Positions 8,684-17,877 of a stretch of 64,000 bases of DNA are shown one piece after another. Both the position numbers and the translations under genes were made by a program. A model generated the notes under the pieces. It was not told the DNA's origin. It ran no database searches and saw only the letters and a list, made by a program, of their open reading frames with translations. The DNA comes from Paracoccus yibinensis. GTDB taxonomy: Bacteria; Pseudomonadota; Alphaproteobacteria; Rhodobacterales; Rhodobacteraceae. Location of the stretch: positions 17,138 through 81,137 of the forward strand of contig NZ_JAVCWH010000010.1 of NCBI RefSeq assembly GCF_030846195.1, read 5' to 3'. Position 1 is the first letter of the stretch. Each line of letters begins with the position of its first letter.

Positions 8684-9036
8684 TGCTGGGTCAAGGCGGG
8701 CCAGTGAAGGTCTTTGTGGCGACGCGGCCGGTCGACTTCCGCAAGGGTATCGACGGCCTGGCCCTGGCAGTCCAGGAGATGTTCGGGTTGGATCCCTTTT
8801 GCGGGGCGGTCTTTGTGTTCCGGGCCAAGCGCGCTGACCGGATCAAGCTTCTGGTCTGGGATCAGACCGGCATGGTGCTGGTTCACAAGCGGCTGGAAGG
8901 CGGCAAGTTCGTCTGGCCGCAGGTGCGGGACGGGGTGATGCGGATGTCGTCCGCACAGATGGCTGCGTTGTTCGAGGGCTTGGACTGGCGCCTTGTCCGA
9001 CCCGAGCGAGCGCGGCGCCCTTTGACAGCGGGCTGA
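8680..9036 (+). CDS. tnpB: IS66 TnpB (Orf2)
   Basis: A protein of 118 residues with the IS66 Orf2 signature: VFVATRPVDFRKGIDGLA at residues 11-28, then FVFRAKRADRIKLLVWDQTG and RLEGGKFVWP. It is required for IS66 transposition, with unknown biochemical role, and is not related to the IS200/IS605 TnpB nucleases despite the shared name. Its ATG overlaps the tnpA stop codon, so expression is coupled. Length is normal for the family. Confidence 0.95.
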   Translation: MMLGQGGPVKVFVATRPVDFRKGIDGLALAVQEMFGLDPFCGAVFVFRAKRADRIKLLVWDQTGMVLVHKRLEGGKFVWPQVRDGVMRMSSAQMAALFEGLDWRLVRPERARRPLTAG

Positions 9037-9104
9037 TCGGTCGAACGCTTGGGAATGCCTGTTTTTGCTGGCTGCAAGGGATAATCCGTGATTCACTTCG
9101 AGCC

Positions 9105-10667
9105 ATGGATGCTGATGCTCTTGCCTCGGAAAACACCCTCCTGAAGGCTCGCCTGGCCGAGCTTGAGGCGGCACTATCCGAAGTGCAGGAGGCCAACCGT
9201 CGGTTGGAGGACATTTTGCGCACGGCGCAACGCGCGCAGTTTGGCAAAAGCTCCGAGAAGCTGTCACCCGACCAGTTCAATCTGCCCTTGGAGGATGCCG
9301 AGCTTGCTCAGGGTGTGCTCGAGGCGGCACAGGAAAAGGCCGAGGCGGCGCTACAGGGATTGGGGGCAAAGACACCCCGCAAACCTGCGCGCAACCGCGG
9401 GCATCTGCCGTCGCATCTGCCCCGGATCGAGCGCGTGATCGAACCCCCCAGCACCCTGTGTCCCTGCGGTTGCGAGATGGCGCGGATCGGGGAGGATGTG
9501 TCCAAACGCCTCGATGTGATCCCCGCCCAGTTCCGCATTCTGGTGACGCGTCGACCCAAATATGCCTGCCGTCGCTGCTCTCAGACTGTGGCGCAAGCTC
9601 ATGCTCCCGAGCATGTGGTGCCTGGCGGAATGCCCACGGAGCGGTTTATCGCCTGGATTATTGTCTCAAAGTTTGGCGACCACCTTCCGTTCTATCGCCA
9701 GGCCGAGATCTTCAAGCGTCAGGGGATCGATCTGGATCGCGGCACGCTTGGCAGCTGGGTCGGCCGTGCCTGCTTCCATCTGACGCCGGTCATCGACCAC
9801 ATGCGCGCTCATCTGCGCGGTGCGGACCGGATCTTCGTCGACGAGACTCGCGCGCCGGTGCTGGAGCCCGGCCGAAAGGCCACAAAGAGCGGATACTTCT
9901 GGGCCGTCGTGTCCGATGATCGCGGATATGGCGGTGCCGGACCGCCGATCGTGCTGTTCCACTATGCCCCCGGCCGGGGGAAAGAGCATCCGCTGAAGTT
10001 CCTCGGCGGATACCGGGGCCGGTTCCTGCAATGCGACGCCTATCAGTCCTACAATGCGATGACCGGGATGGAGCGCGATGCCGGGCCATGGCAGCTGGTC
10101 TATTGCTGGACCCATGTTCGCCGTCGCTTCGTGAAGCGCTTCGAAAATGAGGGCTCACCCATTGCGGAGGAAATGCTGCGCCAGATTGCGCTGCTTTATC
10201 AGGTCGAGAAGACGGTCCGAGGAAAGGATCCGGCGCTGCGCCTTGCTGCTCGGCGCGACCATTCGGCACCAGTCATCGCCGCACTCAAGCCGTGGCTGGA
10301 GGCCAAGCTTTCCCGCATTCCGCAGAAATCCCAACTGGCCGAGGACATCCGCTACACTCTTGCCCATTGGCCCGGCCTGATCCGCTTCCTCGAGGACGGC
10401 ACGCTTGAGCTGGACACCAACCCGGTCGAGAACCAGATCCGCCCAATAGCTCTTACCAGAAAAAATGCACTTTTTGCCGGCAATGAAACCGGCGCAGAGA
10501 ACTGGGCAATGCTGGCCTCGCTGGTCGCCACCTGCAAAATGTCTAGCGTGAACCCTGTCGACTATATCGCCAACACTCTTCAGGCCATTCTCGACGGACA
10601 TCCGAAATCCCGCATCGAGGACCTCATGCCCTGGCACTTCAGCCAAACGTCAAGCCTCGCAGCATAG
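9105..10667 (+). CDS. tnpC: IS66 TnpC transposase (DDE)
   Basis: A full-length 520-residue IS66 transposase. Order of parts: an N-terminal coiled-coil or leucine-rich region (residues 5-45), an IS66 zinc-binding region (CPCGCE near residue 122 and YACRRC near residue 156), then the DDE domain. Probable catalytic residues are Asp in IFVDETRAP (about 244), Asp in LQCDAYQSY (about 308) and Glu in TNPVENQIRP (about 440). The C-terminal tail YIANTLQAILDGHP is typical. It catalyses cut and strand transfer at the element ends. No frameshift or stop is present. Confidence 0.97.
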   Translation: MDADALASENTLLKARLAELEAALSEVQEANRRLEDILRTAQRAQFGKSSEKLSPDQFNLPLEDAELAQGVLEAAQEKAEAALQGLGAKTPRKPARNRGHLPSHLPRIERVIEPPSTLCPCGCEMARIGEDVSKRLDVIPAQFRILVTRRPKYACRRCSQTVAQAHAPEHVVPGGMPTERFIAWIIVSKFGDHLPFYRQAEIFKRQGIDLDRGTLGSWVGRACFHLTPVIDHMRAHLRGADRIFVDETRAPVLEPGRKATKSGYFWAVVSDDRGYGGAGPPIVLFHYAPGRGKEHPLKFLGGYRGRFLQCDAYQSYNAMTGMERDAGPWQLVYCWTHVRRRFVKRFENEGSPIAEEMLRQIALLYQVEKTVRGKDPALRLAARRDHSAPVIAALKPWLEAKLSRIPQKSQLAEDIRYTLAHWPGLIRFLEDGTLELDTNPVENQIRPIALTRKNALFAGNETGAENWAMLASLVATCKMSSVNPVDYIANTLQAILDGHPKSRIEDLMPWHFSQTSSLAA

Positions 10668-10687
10668 GGTAGAGCCGTAGCGCTTAC

Positions 10688-10695
10688 TTCCGTCT
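10688..10695. repeat. Right copy of the 8-bp IS66 target-site duplication
   Basis: TTCCGTCT, identical to 8159-8166, directly abuts the right terminal repeat. Confidence 0.95.
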
Positions 10696-11150
10696 TAGTG
10701 AGCACGGACAAACTTTGGCAATGGTAGTCGGGTCGGAGATGCGCATCGATGCTCTGCCTGTTTATCGGTATATCTGCCGTAGGGCAGTGCAGGTGACAGA
10801 CACTTTCCTCTGGACAGGCGCGACTCGCGGTGTCCGAGCCGTGCAAGGGCCGCCGATGGCAACAAGCGGGGGTGGGTCACCAGTGGGCGGGGAACGGGCA
10901 TTGTCAAGTCGCCACGAACAGGTTCGACTGGGCAAAATCTTTTTGGCTTCAAGATGCTCAAATGTAAGGTGAAGTCCAGTTTAAAACGATCAGGCTTGTG
11001 GAGTTGCTGTAGCTTGAAGATTTTCGGACAACACGGATAACAGACACTCGGCAAGGACGGTGAGAATCTCCGTTTTACCTACTTGCGCGGTGAATACGTA
11101 TTTTGATAGTCTGGCGTAGACGCGTCAGACTGCTTTGTGGAGCGCGTCGC
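10696..11150 (+). promoter_or_regulatory. Upstream region of the type IV secretion operon
   Basis: About 455 bp without a gene that I can support. It should carry the promoter of the long operon that begins at 11151. Just upstream of that start is an inverted repeat, AGTCTG at 11108-11113 and CAGACT at 11126-11131, which could be an operator. I could not pick out a convincing -35/-10 pair. Confidence 0.35.
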
Positions 11151-11522
11151 ATGACCAACCAAGTCCAGGTTAGCAACGAGGTGCTCACCGTTGACATGTG
11201 TAGGGAAAAACTCCTGGACGGCTGGGAACTTCACGTTGTTTGTGCTGAAGACCCTGTCCCAGCACAAAACACGGTCCGAGGCTCTTGGTACCTGGTGGCC
11301 TTCGAGCCAGAAACAGGCCGCTTTGGTGTGGTCGTCGCTCAGAGAGACCTGTACCGTGAACGACGGCGGGCTGAGCAATCTGGACGTAAGCTTGATCCGT
11401 CAGATTACGCGTACAAGGAGATCAAGACCACCACCGGGCTGTTCAACGCTCAGACGGATCTGGGGATCACCGCCACCGTTATTCCCGGAGCCAAAGGCGT
11501 CACCATGGTGGCGCGGCTCTAA
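11151..11522 (+). CDS. Hypothetical protein, first gene of the type IV secretion operon
   Basis: A protein of 123 residues, soluble and without a signal peptide. The N-terminal part contains [14 protein letters not shown] and a C-terminal stretch [23 protein letters not shown] recognise no family. The ATG at 11151 has GGAG 8 bases upstream; upstream in-frame starts extend into the inverted-repeat region and are less likely. It precedes the virB1-like gene by 85 bp on the same strand. A regulatory or accessory role in the operon is possible but unsupported. Confidence 0.55.
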   Translation: MTNQVQVSNEVLTVDMCREKLLDGWELHVVCAEDPVPAQNTVRGSWYLVAFEPETGRFGVVVAQRDLYRERRRAEQSGRKLDPSDYAYKEIKTTTGLFNAQTDLGITATVIPGAKGVTMVARL

Positions 11523-11607
11523 CTCAGGCAAACAAAACGCGTCACCCGCATCCGCGCTTCGGATTGCTTATCGTCCGGACCGCAGAAAATTCGTTTGGAG
11601 CCTTGTC

Positions 11608-12333
11608 GTGGAAACGGCTACCTCGTTCAAACGAAGGCAGCATGGTTCTGTCAAAACTGCGATCTTAATCAGCCTGATCGGACTTGTCTCACCTGCCGTA
11701 GCCGATGTTCTGCGCTTTGACGCAAGCGGAAGGCAGATTGGTATTCGGGGTTCCAACTCCGTGCAGCACTTCGATGCTGACGGTCGTCGCATCAACTTAC
11801 AATCTCGAGAAGGTGTGGCCGCTGATGAGGGGGCCGCCAACTCTGGCAACGCCATGATGTTTTTGGCGCCTCTGGATGCATCACTATCTGACCCGCTAGC
11901 CTCCGGCCGCCACGGGACCGGCATTGCTGCCACGCGAACAGTGGCGCTCCGTTACCAGCATCACCCTGCCCTCTCGCAGAACGATATCTCGCCCCGGGAG
12001 TGGGCAGCCCTCTTCCAGGCCCTGGTGTGGCAGGAGTCGCGCTTCAACCCCCGTGCGGTGAGTCACAAAGGTGCCATCGGCTACGCGCAGCTGATGCCCG
12101 GTACGGCCGCAAGGCTCGGCGTGAACCCGCACGATCCGATGCAGAACCTCGACGGCGGCGCCCGCTACCTGCTCCTGCAATTGCAGGTGTTCCGCTCACC
12201 CTTGCTGGCGCTTGCGGCCTACAATGCCGGGCCTGGCGCCGTCGAACGCTACCGCGGCGTTCCCCCCTATCGGGAAACCCGTGACTACGTGATCCGCGTG
12301 CTGGCGGAACGAGACCGCCTCCTCCGAAACTAG
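11608..12333 (+). CDS. virB1: VirB1-like lytic transglycosylase
   Basis: A protein of 241 residues with a hydrophobic export segment ([18 protein letters not shown]) near the N-terminus. The C-terminal SLT domain has the catalytic Glu in [14 protein letters not shown], then [13 protein letters not shown] and the [14 protein letters not shown] motif. It cleaves peptidoglycan glycan strands to open a path for the secretion channel. The start is a GTG at 11608 with TGGAG 7 bases upstream; longer in-frame versions run back into the preceding gene. It begins the canonical virB1-virB2-virB3-virB4 order. Confidence 0.88.
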   Translation: METATSFKRRQHGSVKTAILISLIGLVSPAVADVLRFDASGRQIGIRGSNSVQHFDADGRRINLQSREGVAADEGAANSGNAMMFLAPLDASLSDPLASGRHGTGIAATRTVALRYQHHPALSQNDISPREWAALFQALVWQESRFNPRAVSHKGAIGYAQLMPGTAARLGVNPHDPMQNLDGGARYLLLQLQVFRSPLLALAAYNAGPGAVERYRGVPPYRETRDYVIRVLAERDRLLRN

Positions 12334-12347
12334 GAAAGGCCACCCTC

Positions 12348-12653
12348 ATGGCTCCGATCCGTTTCCTGATGCCTACCCTCCTCGCCGCGATCCTTGTAAT
12401 TGCCGTTTCTGGCGATGCTTTGGCGCAATCGGGCGTGGACTTCACGAAAGCCGATACGGTCGGCAACGACTTTGTGGCCTGGATCCGCGGCAACATCGCC
12501 ACCGTCTTCTTCACGGTGGCCATTGTTCTGGCAGGCTTTGCGGCCGCCTTCAACAAGATCAGCTGGATGTGGGTGCTGATGATTGCCGTCGGCGCCTTTC
12601 TGGTCTTCGGCGCGCCGGGCTTTGTGGCGGACCTGAAGGCGGTCTTCAGCTGA
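12348..12653 (+). CDS. virB2: VirB2/TrbC-type pilin
   Basis: A protein of 101 residues: a long signal sequence ending near GDALAQ, then a short hydrophilic part and two hydrophobic helices (ATVFFTVAIVLAGFAAAF and MWVLMIAVGAFLVFGA). This is the layout of TrbC/VirB2 major pilins. It should be inserted in the inner membrane, processed and assembled into the conjugative pilus. The stop overlaps the virB3 start (TGATG). Confidence 0.92.
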   Translation: MAPIRFLMPTLLAAILVIAVSGDALAQSGVDFTKADTVGNDFVAWIRGNIATVFFTVAIVLAGFAAAFNKISWMWVLMIAVGAFLVFGAPGFVADLKAVFS

Positions 12654-12928
12654 TGGAGCGTCATGCCGTCATTCTCGGGCTGTCGCGCCAGGCCAGGCTC
12701 CTCGGCCTGCCGATGCCCTACACGATGGCGGTTGGCGCGCTTGTGATGCTGCCCTTCATCTGGGTCAAGGCCGCCCCATGGCTGCTGACCGCACCGCTCT
12801 GGTACGGCCTCGCCCGCTTGATCACCGCAATGAACCCCAACGGCCACAAGGCCGTGGCGGTGGTGATGAGGAAGACCCCACCGCCCTTGTCCCGAAAAAA
12901 ACGAAGGCTGGGCCGCCATTATGTTTAG
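12653..12928 (+). CDS. virB3: VirB3 inner-membrane protein
   Basis: A protein of 91 residues with two hydrophobic stretches (MAVGALVMLPFIWV and APWLLTAPLWYGLARLI) and a basic C-terminal tail (RKKRRLGRHYV). Length and position between virB2 and virB4 fit VirB3, which associates with the VirB4 ATPase at the inner membrane. The start at 12653 overlaps the virB2 stop, and the last 8 bases overlap virB4. Confidence 0.9.
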   Translation: MERHAVILGLSRQARLLGLPMPYTMAVGALVMLPFIWVKAAPWLLTAPLWYGLARLITAMNPNGHKAVAVVMRKTPPPLSRKKRRLGRHYV

Positions 12929-15272
12929 CGCCCGATCTCTCCCGATCAGCGAACGCGCGCGGCGCCATGTGCCGAGATCGCCGCAGGTCTATGCGGAGAT
13001 GCCCTATGCGCTGGAGATCGACGATCACACGGTGCGCACCCGCGAGAACGCGCTGATGATGAGCCTGGAGATCGGCGGCATCGACGGGATTACCGCCTCC
13101 GACCGGGACATCCTCGATCTGGCCCGCAGCTTCGCGGCCATCCTCGACGGGCTTGATGACCGGTTCAGCTTCTACATCCACCGGCTGATGCGGCCCGCCG
13201 CGCTCAGCCTGAAGCCCCTTTATGGCGAGGGCTTCGCGCAGGACGTGGAGACGGCATGGCGCAGCCATCTGTCCGGCCGCGCCTTGCGCGAGTTCATGCT
13301 GGTGCTGACGGTGGTGCGCAACAAGCGGGTGCCGCTCAGGGTGCCGCTTTTTGCAAAGGCCGCCGGGCGGCTTCTCGACCGCAACACCGCTGAACGCCTG
13401 GGCGAGCTCCGCGAGGTCGTCTCGATCCTGGAGAACAGCCTGCCGCTGAAGGCCCATCGCCTCAGGATCAGCGACGGCACGCTTCTCGGCTTCTACTCGG
13501 CCATCAGCACCGGGCTTTACCGGCCCGAGTATCGCGGGCTGCACACGCTGATCGCCGAGGATGTCTCGCTCCTGTCCGTTCGCTTCAAGGGAGCGGTGGC
13601 CGAGTTCCGCGACGGCTTTGACGAGCCGCGCTTTGCGGCCGTCCTGTCGGTCTGGCGCAATGCCCAGCAGACCTGGCCGGGCATGCTCGATGCCCTTGAT
13701 GCCGGCACCGACACGGTGATCTCGCATTCCTATACGCCCGTTGCCATGACCAAGGTCAGCGAACTGGCCAAGCGCCGCATCCAGCAGATGGAGGCGGCGG
13801 GCGATCTGGTCGGCTCCATTGCCGCCGACCTGCACCAGACCTATGACGATGTGGAGTCGGGCCGCTGCGGCTTTGGCGAGCACCAGCTGACGATCACGGT
13901 CTTTGCCGAGAGCCCTGCCGCGCTGGAGGCCAGGGTGTCCCAAGTCCGCAGCGTGGCCGAACAGGCCAAGGTGAAGCTGGTGCGCTGCAACGACACGATG
14001 GCTGCCACCTACTTCGCGGCCCATCCCGGCAACCGGGACTACGAGATCTGGAACCCGCTGACCAAGTCGCTCAACTTCGCCGACATGGCCTCCTTCCACA
14101 TGGCAGACGCGGGCACCCGGGCCGAGGCCCTGCCCTGGCGCACGCCGGTCACGGTGTTCCAGACAGTAACGGGTGCGGCGCATCGCTTCAGCTTCCATGC
14201 GCCGGGCGATCCCAAGGCCGAGCCCACCATTGGGCATACGCTGTTTCTTGGTCCCTCGGGCAGCGGCAAGTCCTCGCTGATGGCGTTTCTGGCCGCGCAG
14301 GCGCAGCGGACGGGTGCCCGGATGATCCTCTTTGACAAGGACCAGGCGCTGCGCATGGCGATCACGGCGCTTGGGGGCCGGTATGCGGCCATTCGCGCGG
14401 GTCAGCCCACCGGGCTCAATCCGCTTCTGACGGAGTGCGGCTCACGGGGCGAGGCCTGGCTTCTCGGCTGGCTGGCCCGGCTGGTCGAGCGCGACGGTCC
14501 TCGGCTCGCGCCGCAGCAGGCCGAAGCGCTCAAAGGGGCCGTTCGCCAGAACGGTCAGGCACCGGAGGCGCTCAGGACCTTCGCCCATTTCGGGGACCTG
14601 ATCGGCGATGTGGGAGATAACCGCGACCTGGCGATGAAGCTTGCCGAATGGGCACCCGAGGGGCGCTACGCCTGGGTCTTCGGGGAGGCCGATCAGCCGG
14701 TGATCGATCTCACCGCGCCTGTGACGGGGATCGACCTGACCGAGATCCTGTCCATGGCCACGGAGCGCACGGCGGTGCTGTCCTACATCTTCCGGCGCCT
14801 TGAGCTTCTCTTCGAGGAAAAGCGCCCGACCCTTCTGGTGATCGACGAGGCCTCAACGGTCTTTGACGATACGTTCTTCGCCCGCTGGCTGCCGAAGTGG
14901 CTGGTCACCGTGCGCAAGCTCAATGTCGTGGTGGTGCTGCTTACGCAGTTCCCGTCCCAGATCCGCGACAGCCACTCCGGCTCGATCATCCAGGCCATGC
15001 CGAACCAGATGATCTTCCCCAACCGGGCTGCCGACATTGCGGACTACGAGGGCTTCGGCTTCACCGACAACGAGTTGCACTTCATCCTGACGGGACGCAC
15101 GGCCGAGCGCCAAGCGCTGTGGCGCCACGGTGACGGCTCCACGATCCTGGACGTCGATCTCGCACCGCTCGGCCCTCTCCTGACGGCGCTTGGTGGCGGC
15201 GAGGCAGGCCACCGGGCGTTCGGCGCCGATTATGCCGCGCGGCCGCATTTCTGGAGGACCCACGATGCGTAA
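12921..15272 (+). CDS. virB4: VirB4-type conjugation ATPase
   Basis: A protein of 783 residues of the VirB4/CagE family. The N-terminal CagE-like domain is followed by a P-loop GPSGSGKSS near residue 445 and a Walker B segment LLVIDEAST near residue 638. The C-terminal part contains the usual QFPSQIRDS and MIFPN motifs. It energises pilus assembly and substrate transfer at the inner membrane base. Full length and uninterrupted. The final codons overlap the start of the small lipoprotein gene. Confidence 0.95.
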   Translation: MFSARSLPISERARRHVPRSPQVYAEMPYALEIDDHTVRTRENALMMSLEIGGIDGITASDRDILDLARSFAAILDGLDDRFSFYIHRLMRPAALSLKPLYGEGFAQDVETAWRSHLSGRALREFMLVLTVVRNKRVPLRVPLFAKAAGRLLDRNTAERLGELREVVSILENSLPLKAHRLRISDGTLLGFYSAISTGLYRPEYRGLHTLIAEDVSLLSVRFKGAVAEFRDGFDEPRFAAVLSVWRNAQQTWPGMLDALDAGTDTVISHSYTPVAMTKVSELAKRRIQQMEAAGDLVGSIAADLHQTYDDVESGRCGFGEHQLTITVFAESPAALEARVSQVRSVAEQAKVKLVRCNDTMAATYFAAHPGNRDYEIWNPLTKSLNFADMASFHMADAGTRAEALPWRTPVTVFQTVTGAAHRFSFHAPGDPKAEPTIGHTLFLGPSGSGKSSLMAFLAAQAQRTGARMILFDKDQALRMAITALGGRYAAIRAGQPTGLNPLLTECGSRGEAWLLGWLARLVERDGPRLAPQQAEALKGAVRQNGQAPEALRTFAHFGDLIGDVGDNRDLAMKLAEWAPEGRYAWVFGEADQPVIDLTAPVTGIDLTEILSMATERTAVLSYIFRRLELLFEEKRPTLLVIDEASTVFDDTFFARWLPKWLVTVRKLNVVVVLLTQFPSQIRDSHSGSIIQAMPNQMIFPNRAADIADYEGFGFTDNELHFILTGRTAERQALWRHGDGSTILDVDLAPLGPLLTALGGGEAGHRAFGADYAARPHFWRTHDA

Positions 15273-15387
15273 GCTCCTGATGCTCGCAGGCCTGGCCGCC
15301 CTGCTTGCGGGCTGCGGCGACCCGCCGATCCGCAAGACCAACTGCTGGTCGGGCATGGCCTTCCTGGCCACAAGCGACTGCCGGTAG
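15265..15387 (+). CDS. VirB7-like small lipoprotein
   Basis: A 40-residue protein with a signal peptide and lipobox LLAGC at residues 13-17 or so, followed by a short mature part with two more cysteines. It would be lipidated and anchored in the outer membrane, as VirB7 is when it supports VirB9. GGAGG lies 7 bases before the ATG at 15265. Its place between virB4 and virB5 differs from the Agrobacterium order (VirB7 after VirB6), so the name is by function-like features rather than synteny. Confidence 0.65.
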   Translation: MRKLLMLAGLAALLAGCGDPPIRKTNCWSGMAFLATSDCR

Positions 15388-15398
15388 GAGGAGGTGCG

Positions 15399-16550
15399 AT
15401 GCAGGCCCGCGTTTCCGCTCCCGCCTGCATCCTGATCGCCCTTGTGGTGATCCCCGCAGGCGTGGCGGGGCAAGGCGTGCCGGTGATCGATGCGAAAAAG
15501 GTTGCCCTTGAGGTGCTCGGCCTGCGCGAGGAGGCGGCCCGCACAGGGGAGTTGCAGGCCAAGAACGAGGAACGGCTCCGGCAGATTGGAGCGCGCGGCG
15601 ATCAGCTGGCGGCGGCGCAGGAGACGCTCGATCTGCTGTCCGAGACTTCCCGCTTCGTGCCGGGCCTCGAAGCCGCGGGGGTCGCGGGCGATGGTGCCTT
15701 CACGGGAGCCGCGGAAATCTACGCCGCCCCCGACAACAACCCTTATGCCGCCCGCATCATGGGCGATGCACCCCTCACGATCGAGCAGATGATAGCGGAC
15801 ACCGCGCAGGCGCATGCCGGACACCCGGCGCTGGCGCGGGCGGGCATCGATGCGGTCGAGTTCCGCTGCTGGCTGCAGGCGCTCGTCAAGCAGGAGTCGA
15901 ACTTCTCCATCGGCGCCCGCAGCCCTGTGGGCGCCTTCGGGCTGACCCAGATCATGCCGGGCACCTTTACCGAGCTTGGCATTCCCGACAATGGCAGCCG
16001 CCAGGATCCCCGCACCCAGCTCGATGGCGGCGCGCGCTATCTCCTGAAGGGCCTCGGCATGTTCGGGACCATGCCGCTGGCGCTCGCCGCCTACAATGCG
16101 GGACCCGGCGCCGTCTCGAGATATGGCGGCATCCCGCCCTACACGGAGACCCAGACCTACGTCGCGAAGATCACCGGCTACTACAACCGCTATGCGGCGC
16201 GCATGGGCGGCGATCCGCAAACCATCGGCACGCTTGATCCGCGCGACATGGTGATCGCCGAAGCCTCGAACGTCTCGGACGCGGCCGGGGGCTATGCCGC
16301 GGTCAGCCTGAATACCATGGCGGGCTCCATGACCCGGCTGAAGGACATCCTGCGGCAGGTCGAGGCGACCCGGTCTGCCAAGGCCGCCATGGATCTCAAC
16401 ACCTATGCCCGCGTCGAGGTGGCGCGCATGGCGGTGATCCTGACCCGGCTGCAGGCGGTGAAGCGCAAGGTCGAGGCCGCCCGCACCGCGCTGCTCCTCG
16501 AGGCCTATGCGCGCGACGAGGACTACCTGAACATGAGGATCGACGGATGA
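15399..16550 (+). CDS. VirB5-like protein with an internal lytic transglycosylase domain
   Basis: A protein of 383 residues. It starts with a signal peptide ending near AGVAGQGVP and a short coiled coil (residues 35-80). From about residue 130 to 265 it has a complete SLT domain: LVKQESNFSIGAR with the catalytic Glu, GAFGLTQIMPGTF and [14 protein letters not shown]. It ends with a helical tail closing LNMRIDG. The next gene has the same opening (GQGVPTIDA) and a similar ending (LRMKLED). I therefore read this as a VirB5-type minor pilin in which a transglycosylase domain replaces or interrupts the central part. It could combine pilus-tip and wall-opening roles. ATGA overlaps the next gene. 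Confidence 0.75.
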   Translation: MQARVSAPACILIALVVIPAGVAGQGVPVIDAKKVALEVLGLREEAARTGELQAKNEERLRQIGARGDQLAAAQETLDLLSETSRFVPGLEAAGVAGDGAFTGAAEIYAAPDNNPYAARIMGDAPLTIEQMIADTAQAHAGHPALARAGIDAVEFRCWLQALVKQESNFSIGARSPVGAFGLTQIMPGTFTELGIPDNGSRQDPRTQLDGGARYLLKGLGMFGTMPLALAAYNAGPGAVSRYGGIPPYTETQTYVAKITGYYNRYAARMGGDPQTIGTLDPRDMVIAEASNVSDAAGGYAAVSLNTMAGSMTRLKDILRQVEATRSAKAAMDLNTYARVEVARMAVILTRLQAVKRKVEAARTALLLEAYARDEDYLNMRIDG

Positions 16551-17338
16551 GACGGATCTCGAAAGCACTCGCACTCGGCGCCCTGTCCGGCGTCCTGGCC
16601 CTGCCCGCCGGCGGACAAGGCGTGCCCACCATTGACGCAACAAGCCTGGCCAAGCTCGCCGAACAGCTGACCGAGGCAAAGCTGCAGTTGAAGGAGCAGA
16701 TCGCCCAGAACCTCAAGCTCGACGAGCAGACGACACAGCTTCTCCAGCAGATCGTGCTGCTGCAGGACCAGATCCGCGCCTTGCGCGATGGGCTCACCCT
16801 GGCCGACCTCGGCGTCGATCCCGAGAGCTTCCTCCGAGACATCCTGCCTGGGTTCTCGGACCTGACTACCTCGGTCGAGGCCGCGCGCATGGGCGACTGG
16901 ACCCGCGTGCTGGCCTCGGGCGATGTCCTGGGCAGCGGGCGCACCGTCACGGGTCATGTGGACGGCACCTTTGCAACCGCGGGCCTCACGCGGGAGCGCG
17001 TCGACACGCTGGCCAGCAGCGAGGACCACACAGCGGCCAGGATCGGGCAGTCCGCAAACGTCAATGCCTTCATGAGCGTGGCCGCGGAAAGCTCGGCACA
17101 GGCGGCGACGGACAGCCTGACGCGGCTCGATGGTCTCGTGCAGACCATCCCTGACACGGCCGGGCTGAAGGAAGCCATCGATCTCAACACGCGGGTCACC
17201 GCCGAGCTTGGCATTGCGCTTGCCAATGTCTGGTCGATGGAGGCGATCCAGACGGTCGGTCAGGGTAACATGGGCGTCATGGACGCGGCAACCGCGGCCG
17301 ACGAGGAAAGGTACCTGCGCATGAAGCTGGAGGACTGA
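16547..17338 (+). CDS. virB5: VirB5-type minor pilin
   Basis: A protein of 263 residues with a signal peptide, mature start near GGQGVPTIDA, then a long coiled coil (residues 35-85: EQLTEAKLQLKEQIAQNLKL). The C-terminal helical region ends AADEERYLRMKLED. This is the layout of VirB5/TraC-type minor pilins that sit at the pilus tip or base. Start and end sequences resemble those of the preceding transglycosylase-containing protein, suggesting paralogy. The ATG overlaps the upstream stop (ATGA). Confidence 0.75.
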   Translation: MRRISKALALGALSGVLALPAGGQGVPTIDATSLAKLAEQLTEAKLQLKEQIAQNLKLDEQTTQLLQQIVLLQDQIRALRDGLTLADLGVDPESFLRDILPGFSDLTTSVEAARMGDWTRVLASGDVLGSGRTVTGHVDGTFATAGLTRERVDTLASSEDHTAARIGQSANVNAFMSVAAESSAQAATDSLTRLDGLVQTIPDTAGLKEAIDLNTRVTAELGIALANVWSMEAIQTVGQGNMGVMDAATAADEERYLRMKLED

Positions 17339-17340
17339 CC

Positions 17341-17877
17341 ATGAGACGGACGGCATTGCTGAGCGGGCTGGTGATCCTGGGCATTGGCACGATGGGCCCG
17401 GCGCAAACCTCCGGAGCGCCTCCTGACCTCCCCGAGCCGGAACTGCAGGAACTCTTGGACCAACAGGCCGAAATGAGCGAGGCGGAACGGAAAGCCGAGG
17501 AGGATTTCCTGAACCTCGACCTGTCATCCGATGTGGACGTGTCCAGTGTCGAACGGGTGCCGAGTGCAGATCAGAACCAGCCCAATCGGACCTGTGAACC
17601 CACGCCGGAAATGAATGCCAACCTGAGATCTCCAGGAAAGAGGGGGAACAGAGCTTACCGCGACATTTCAGCTTATCTCTCCGTAACGAATGTGATCGCG
17701 AAAAAAGATTGCACTTGTGCGGCTAAAATCATCCCGCATGAAACCGTGGCTCTGTTTGCGGAGCGGTTGCGCGAGCAACTGGACGTGGACGTCCTCACAC
17801 CGGATCACACCCGCGATTTCTACAAAGCTTATGAACGGCAGATCAAGATCATCGACGCAATGTGCGGGGAATACTGA
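17341..17877 (+). CDS. Secreted hypothetical protein within the type IV operon
   Basis: A protein of 178 residues with an N-terminal hydrophobic signal (LLSGLVILGIGTMGPAQ) and a strongly acidic, proline-containing linker. The C-terminal domain has KDCTCAAKIIPHETV and ends DAMCGEY. Four cysteines suggest disulfides in the periplasm. I do not recognise a family. It lies between virB5 and virB6, 2 bp after virB5, and its stop overlaps the virB6 start. It is probably an element-specific channel component, possibly taking the position that virB7 or an entry-exclusion protein has elsewhere. Confidence 0.6.
   Translation: MRRTALLSGLVILGIGTMGPAQTSGAPPDLPEPELQELLDQQAEMSEAERKAEEDFLNLDLSSDVDVSSVERVPSADQNQPNRTCEPTPEMNANLRSPGKRGNRAYRDISAYLSVTNVIAKKDCTCAAKIIPHETVALFAERLREQLDVDVLTPDHTRDFYKAYERQIKIIDAMCGEY

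Larger units (their letters stand above)
8167..10687 (+). mobile_element. Intact IS66-family insertion sequence, 2521 bp
   Basis: Left terminal repeat GTAAGCGCGACACCGATCC starts at 8167. The right end, read inwards on the minus strand from 10687, begins GTAAGCGCTACGGCTCT. The two agree at the outermost eight bases and partially further in. The element carries the standard three genes tnpA, tnpB and tnpC in order and is flanked by identical 8-bp direct repeats TTCCGTCT. All three frames are open, so it may still be active. It sits in the intergenic space downstream of the RcgR-like gene and upstream of the type IV secretion operon. Confidence 0.95.

Noticed and set aside
12822..16679. Long minus-strand frames opposite virB4 and the VirB5-like genes
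   Set aside because: Shadow frames of strongly biased coding sequence on the plus strand.
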